Origin: an uncultured Chloroflexaceae bacterium
GTDB taxonomy: Bacteria > Chloroflexota > Chloroflexia > Chloroflexales > Chloroflexaceae
Assembly (NCBI GenBank): GCA_937141995.1
Contig: CAKZQX010000506.1
Coordinates: 1 to 9,302, forward strand
Reading direction: 5' to 3'
Length of the DNA: 9,302 nucleotides
This document shows positions 8,090-9,302 of the stretch, one piece after another; position 1 is the stretch's first letter; each line of letters opens with the position of its first letter. A program made the position numbers and the translations under genes. Under the pieces are notes generated by a model. That model saw nothing but the letters and a program-made list of their open reading frames with translations. It had not been told where the DNA came from and searched no databases.

Positions 8090-8338
8090 TCACGAGCACG
8101 CCATCAAGACACTTCTGATGCCGTGTTGCTTGAGCGAGATATGGGCCGGCACCGCTTCGCCACGCGCAGCGGCAGTCATCCGTGCGACGACTTCGCCAAA
8201 ACTGCGCGCCAGATTCCGGGACATCATCGCCAGGATAAGCGGATGCAAGAACCTGTTTTTGGGTGTGACTTCAAACCAGATAGTCATAGTTGAGCCATCC
8301 GCGCTAGGGACAACGTCCCAGCCGCCGACTATTTGTGC
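8090..8338 (-). pseudogene. C-terminal remnant of an SRPBCC-fold protein
   Basis: The minus-strand frame reads 'VGGWDVVPSADGSTMTIWF' and continues 'EVTPKNRFLHPLILAMMSRN', then 'LARSFGEVVARMTAAARGEA', ending with a stop at 8090. The strand-then-long-helix pattern, with 'TPKN' before the helix, is what the last third of SRPBCC / polyketide cyclase-like proteins looks like; these bind small hydrophobic ligands. The N-terminal two thirds are missing: going upstream, the frame runs straight into DNA that codes for an HsdR fragment on the other strand, with a junction near 8335-8345. An ATG at 8287 exists, but starting there would leave only the final strand and helix. I infer a truncated pseudogene. 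The family call rests on recognition by eye, without a catalytic motif to confirm it. Confidence 0.5.
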
Positions 8339-8799
8339 AGGGGATGAGTTTCGCGCAGTTCGCGGCAGATGCCCGCACGCAGGCGGCAGTGCTCTGGTCG
8401 CTCAGTATCATCGATAATCACCAGGGCCGGCGCACCGGCGGTGTCATCTGGCACACCACCGGCAGCGGCAAAGCGCTCACCATGGTGATGCTGGCGAAAG
8501 CGCCGGCCCTCCATCCCACCATTCCCGACCCGCGCATCATCCTGGTCACCGACCGGGTAGATCTGGACGACCAGCTTGCCAAAACCTTCCTCGCCTGCGG
8601 CAAAAAAGTCCACCGCATCACATCCAGCGGCGACCTGGTGGCTGCGCTGCGGGCAGGCAAGTTTGACATCTTCACGACCGTGATCAACAAGCTGAACGCC
8701 GCCGCCGGGCAGGGCTTCCGCGCGGGCGAGGTATCACGCGACGCAGGTGGAGTTAACGAATTCGCAGATGTGCGGGGCTGCGCCGCTGCTCCCGCCTAA
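8335..8799 (+). pseudogene. hsdR: Internal fragment of type I restriction motor subunit HsdR
   Basis: The frame encodes the first helicase block of a type I restriction enzyme R subunit: 'LSIIDNHQGRRTGGVIWHTT', then GSGKALTMVML, 'PRIILVTDRVDLDDQLAKTF', and 'GKFDIFTTVINKLNAA'. Intact HsdR proteins are around 800-1100 aa; here only about 135 residues match. The N-terminal nuclease domain, the DEAD/DEAH-type Walker B and everything after it are missing. Similarity fades after about 8740, and the frame ends at 8799 in unrelated residues. The Walker A motif (41-47, GSGKA) has alanine where Ser/Thr should bind the nucleotide's metal ion, which would cripple ATP use. No HsdM or HsdS gene is in the window. 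The GTG at 8335 is only the first possible start in an open frame; I do not believe a functional protein is made. Confidence 0.75.
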
Positions 8800-8845
8800 C
8801 AAGGAACTAGAACAAAGCTCTCTTTATGCCAACCCGTACCGCCCC

Positions 8846-9180
8846 TCACACCGCCCCTGCCACCTGCTCGTGAACGAGCGTCTCCAGAAACTCCAGCACG
8901 AACGGCGTGAACTCAGGATGCGCCTGCAAGGTGGTAACAATGGCCTGGATCGCGGCCTGCTGCGGGTTGGTCTGCGCCGGCGGCGGCGATTCCGACAGCA
9001 CTGGCGCAGGCAGCGGCGGCGCAGCAAAGAAGGTCAGCGGCTTGCCGCAGAGGTGCGCTAGCTGGATGAGGGTTCCTGCCGAGATTTTGCGGCGTCCGGT
9101 TTCGTAGCTCGCTATCGTCGCCCGCGTCACGCCCAATCGGACGGCCCCACAACAACGCCTGGGGTATCCTGCTATAATGC
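8846..9180 (-). pseudogene. XRE-family regulator, helix-turn-helix split by a frameshift
   Basis: The minus strand encodes 'VRLGVTRATIASYETGRRKI' and then 'SAGTLIQLAHLCGKPLTFF', which is the recognition helix and following helices of a Cro/C1-type DNA-binding domain. A Pro/Ala-rich linker and a helical C-terminus 'PEFTPFVLEFLETLVHEQ' follow. The first helices are absent from this frame. The neighbouring frame holds 'IPQALLWGR' immediately upstream; joined to 'LGVTRATIASYE' it makes a normal helix 2-turn-helix 3. One surplus C on the minus strand, near plus positions 9139-9140, would explain the break. Start codons in the surviving frame (for example ATG at 9271) give an N-terminus that does not look like a regulator. 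Either the gene is decayed or there is a sequencing error. The right border is approximate. Confidence 0.6.
9173..9178 (+). promoter_or_regulatory. Possible -10 box for the gene starting at 9274
   Basis: A perfect TATAAT is on the plus strand about 95 bases before the ATG at 9274. The -35 position holds only weak matches (around 9150-9155). Transcription from here would run away from the XRE remnant and give a leader with a small perfect hairpin: CACTGC (9215-9220), loop ACCG, GCAGTG (9225-9230). Confidence 0.3.
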
Positions 9181-9273
9181 CCCCAGCGGTAGGGGCGCAG
9201 CAGGGGCCGGATCGCACTGCACCGGCAGTGGGTAGGTGCAGGCAAGCAATGAGATGGCGAGGGGGAACCACCG

Positions 9274-9302
9274 ATGAGTAGCGTCACCGATATGCCGACA
9301 GC
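9274..9302 (+). CDS. Start of an unidentified gene, cut by the window edge
   Basis: An ATG at 9274 follows a purine-rich GAGGGGGAA ribosome-binding-like stretch (9260-9268) at fitting distance. Only nine codons are visible (MSSVTDMPT), too few to identify the product. It would be divergent from the XRE remnant, an arrangement common for regulators and their targets, but with so little sequence this is only a likely gene start. Confidence 0.4.

Noticed and set aside
8052..8417. A 121-codon plus-strand frame over the region 8052-8417.
   Set aside because: It runs antisense to the SRPBCC remnant and overlaps the HsdR frame; its product has no recognisable features, while the opposite strand does.
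8791..8797. GCCTAAC resembles one end of an integron attC site.
   Set aside because: No matching GTTRRRY core at the required distance on either side, and no paired inner boxes.
1..9302. Search for CRISPR arrays, tRNA genes and insertion sequence ends.
   Set aside because: No regularly spaced repeats, no cloverleaf-like sequence and no transposase or paired terminal repeats were seen.

Overview
The window is GC-rich bacterial DNA carrying a defence locus next to a stretch of broken genes. No rRNA, tRNA or marker gene fixes the taxon. The GC content, the translated palindromic repeat of the 'ctctgcgtctctgcg' type and the protein flavour suggest an environmental bacterium, perhaps Chloroflexota; this is inference and low confidence.

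Positions 1-6413 hold a tightly packed plus-strand operon that I recognise as the three-gene core of a DISARM anti-phage system. It comprises drmA (SF2-type helicase, about 1224 aa), drmB (DUF1998 protein with several cysteine pairs, 631 aa) and drmC (single-HKD phospholipase D-fold protein, 269 aa). drmA and drmB are 21 bp apart with a good ribosome binding site between them; drmB and drmC overlap by 8 bp. DrmA and DrmB are known to form a DNA-binding complex. The class-defining DISARM genes (drmD/drmMI or drmE/drmMII) are not in the window and, if present, must lie upstream of position 1. The N-terminus of drmA is unusual: an imperfect palindromic repeat (about 65-160) is read in frame just before the first conserved DrmA residues, and the frame is open to the left edge.

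Positions 6500-7747 hold a convergent minus-strand gene for a serine beta-lactamase-fold lipoprotein, with its own AT-rich promoter region at 7755-7860. It closes the operon on the right and is probably unrelated to defence.

Positions 7860-9200 look like a gene graveyard: the C-terminal piece of an SRPBCC-fold protein (minus strand), abutted by an internal piece of a type I restriction HsdR motor subunit with a mutated Walker A motif (plus strand), then a minus-strand XRE-type regulator whose helix-turn-helix is split by an apparent frameshift. A new plus-strand gene appears to start at 9274 and runs off the right edge. The picture is a defence island in which DISARM looks intact while an older restriction system has decayed.
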